Shown: positions 63,330-64,000 of the stretch, one piece after another
How the letters are laid out: each line of letters opens with the position of its first letter
Numbering within the stretch: position 1 is the stretch's first letter
From: Larimichthys crocea
Taxonomy: Eukaryota > Chordata > Actinopteri > Sciaenidae
Reading direction: 5' to 3'
NCBI RefSeq assembly: GCF_000972845.2
Contig: NW_020853535.1
Coordinates: 809,795 to 873,794 of the forward strand
Length of the DNA: 64,000 nt
The notes under the pieces: model-generated
The model's database searches: none
Seen by the model: only the letters and a program-made list of their open reading frames with translations
Told to the model about the DNA's origin: nothing
Position numbers and translations under genes: made by a program

Positions 63330-63800
63330 AGAGCAAGATGGACTCTATCGATCTTAAATGAAAATTTAAATTTAACTCAGCTGCAACTGCAGCTCATTCA
63401 GAACGCAGCAGCTCGAGTTTTGACCAGAACAAAGAGATCAGAACACATCACCCCAGTTCTTAAGTCTTTACACTGGCTCCCACTTAGCCACAGAATAGAT
63501 TTTAAAGTTCTGCTACTAGTTTACAAATCACTGAATGGTTTAGGCCCACAATACATAAACAAAATGTTGTAGAATATAGACCCAGTAGGCCTCTAGATCT
63601 ACTGCCTCAGGTCAGATAGTGGAGCACAGAGTTCAAACCGACACGGTAAGCAGCATTAGCAGTTGCTGCTCACAACTGGAACAAACTACCAGCAGGCTGA
63701 CAATCCCCAACACTCTTAGCACTTTTAAATCCAGGTTAAAAACTTTTCTCTTTTCATGTGCTTATAGCTGAGCTCTTTTAAAGAACTTTAAAGATTTTTT
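63330..63800 (+). mobile_element. L2-like LINE, 3' part of RT
   Basis: The frame to 63572 encodes the RT C-terminal block LIQNAAARVLTRTKRSEHIT, then PVLKSLHWLPLSHRIDFKV and YKSLNGLGPQYI. Further decayed, frameshifted coding sequence follows to about 63760 (NW-NKLP equivalent and KSRLKTFLF equivalent). It is clearly similar to the minus-strand LINE at 40866-40504. Upstream domains are absent, so it is 5'-truncated. Confidence 0.82.
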
Positions 63801-63912
63801 TAATCATAATCCAGTGATTCGTTTAATGTTTTAAATTGTTTTCAATTTGCTGTTTTAATGATTTTAAATGACCATTCTGATGTGTTTAATTAATTTTCTT
63901 CTGTTTCTGTTT

Positions 63913-64000
63913 TATTGGGGTCCGTGCAGCGAAGCTGCGGGAAAACCATTGTGTTTCTACCTTTTCTTATTCTTATTATCTTATACTTCATTGCCCTATG
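63913..64000 (+). repeat. Start of a dispersed repeat cut by the window
   Basis: 'ttattggggtccgtgcagcg' and 'aagctgcgggaaaaccattg' followed by a (TTATTC)n-like stretch resemble the terminus of an abundant fish repeat. The window ends before its other side. Confidence 0.45.

Overview
The window is nuclear DNA from a ray-finned (teleost) fish. The evidence is intron-rich vertebrate genes with GT-AG splice sites, AT-rich intergenic DNA, many microsatellites, and a typical teleost load of interspersed repeats: Tc1-like transposons, L2-like and FSDD-type non-LTR retrotransposons, tRNA-derived SINEs and TTAA-flanked MITEs. There are no bacterial features, CRISPR arrays, rRNA genes or convincing tRNA genes.

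Layout. Positions 1-160 are the end of a Tc1-like transposon lying in an intron of med21 (Mediator subunit 21). The last two med21 coding exons (285-385 and 2401-2583) and its polyadenylation signal follow. A CCAAT-rich promoter and a non-coding first exon (ending 5265) lead into stk38l (NDR2 kinase), whose 13 coding exons (9165-12819) sum to 463 codons. About 10 kb of repeat-rich intergenic DNA separates it from bmal2 (arntl2), whose 17 coding exons (23612-37195) sum to 606 codons. The same three genes lie together on human 12p11.23, so this is a conserved block.

After bmal2 the genes run on the minus strand. A decayed L2-like LINE (39965-42560) is followed by a four-exon class A GPCR (46810 down to 43361, 301 aa) that I cannot name. 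Next is a sushi-domain single-pass membrane protein resembling SUSD3 (53421 down to 51364, first exon not found). From about 53.5 kb to the end I see no convincing gene, only repeats and microsatellites, ending in another L2-like LINE fragment.

Function. The genes are independent units, not an operon. med21 acts in the Mediator core, stk38l is a Hippo-related AGC kinase, and bmal2 is a circadian bHLH-PAS partner of CLOCK. The most interesting points are a RORE/E-box cluster upstream of bmal2, two frame-neutral micro-exons ahead of the bmal2 bHLH, a GPCR lacking the usual TM3-ECL2 disulfide, a 637-bp fold-back element in a susd3 intron with an apparent 6-bp target duplication, and two repeats sharing a ZNF143-like motif. 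I did not find a wholly new multi-gene system.
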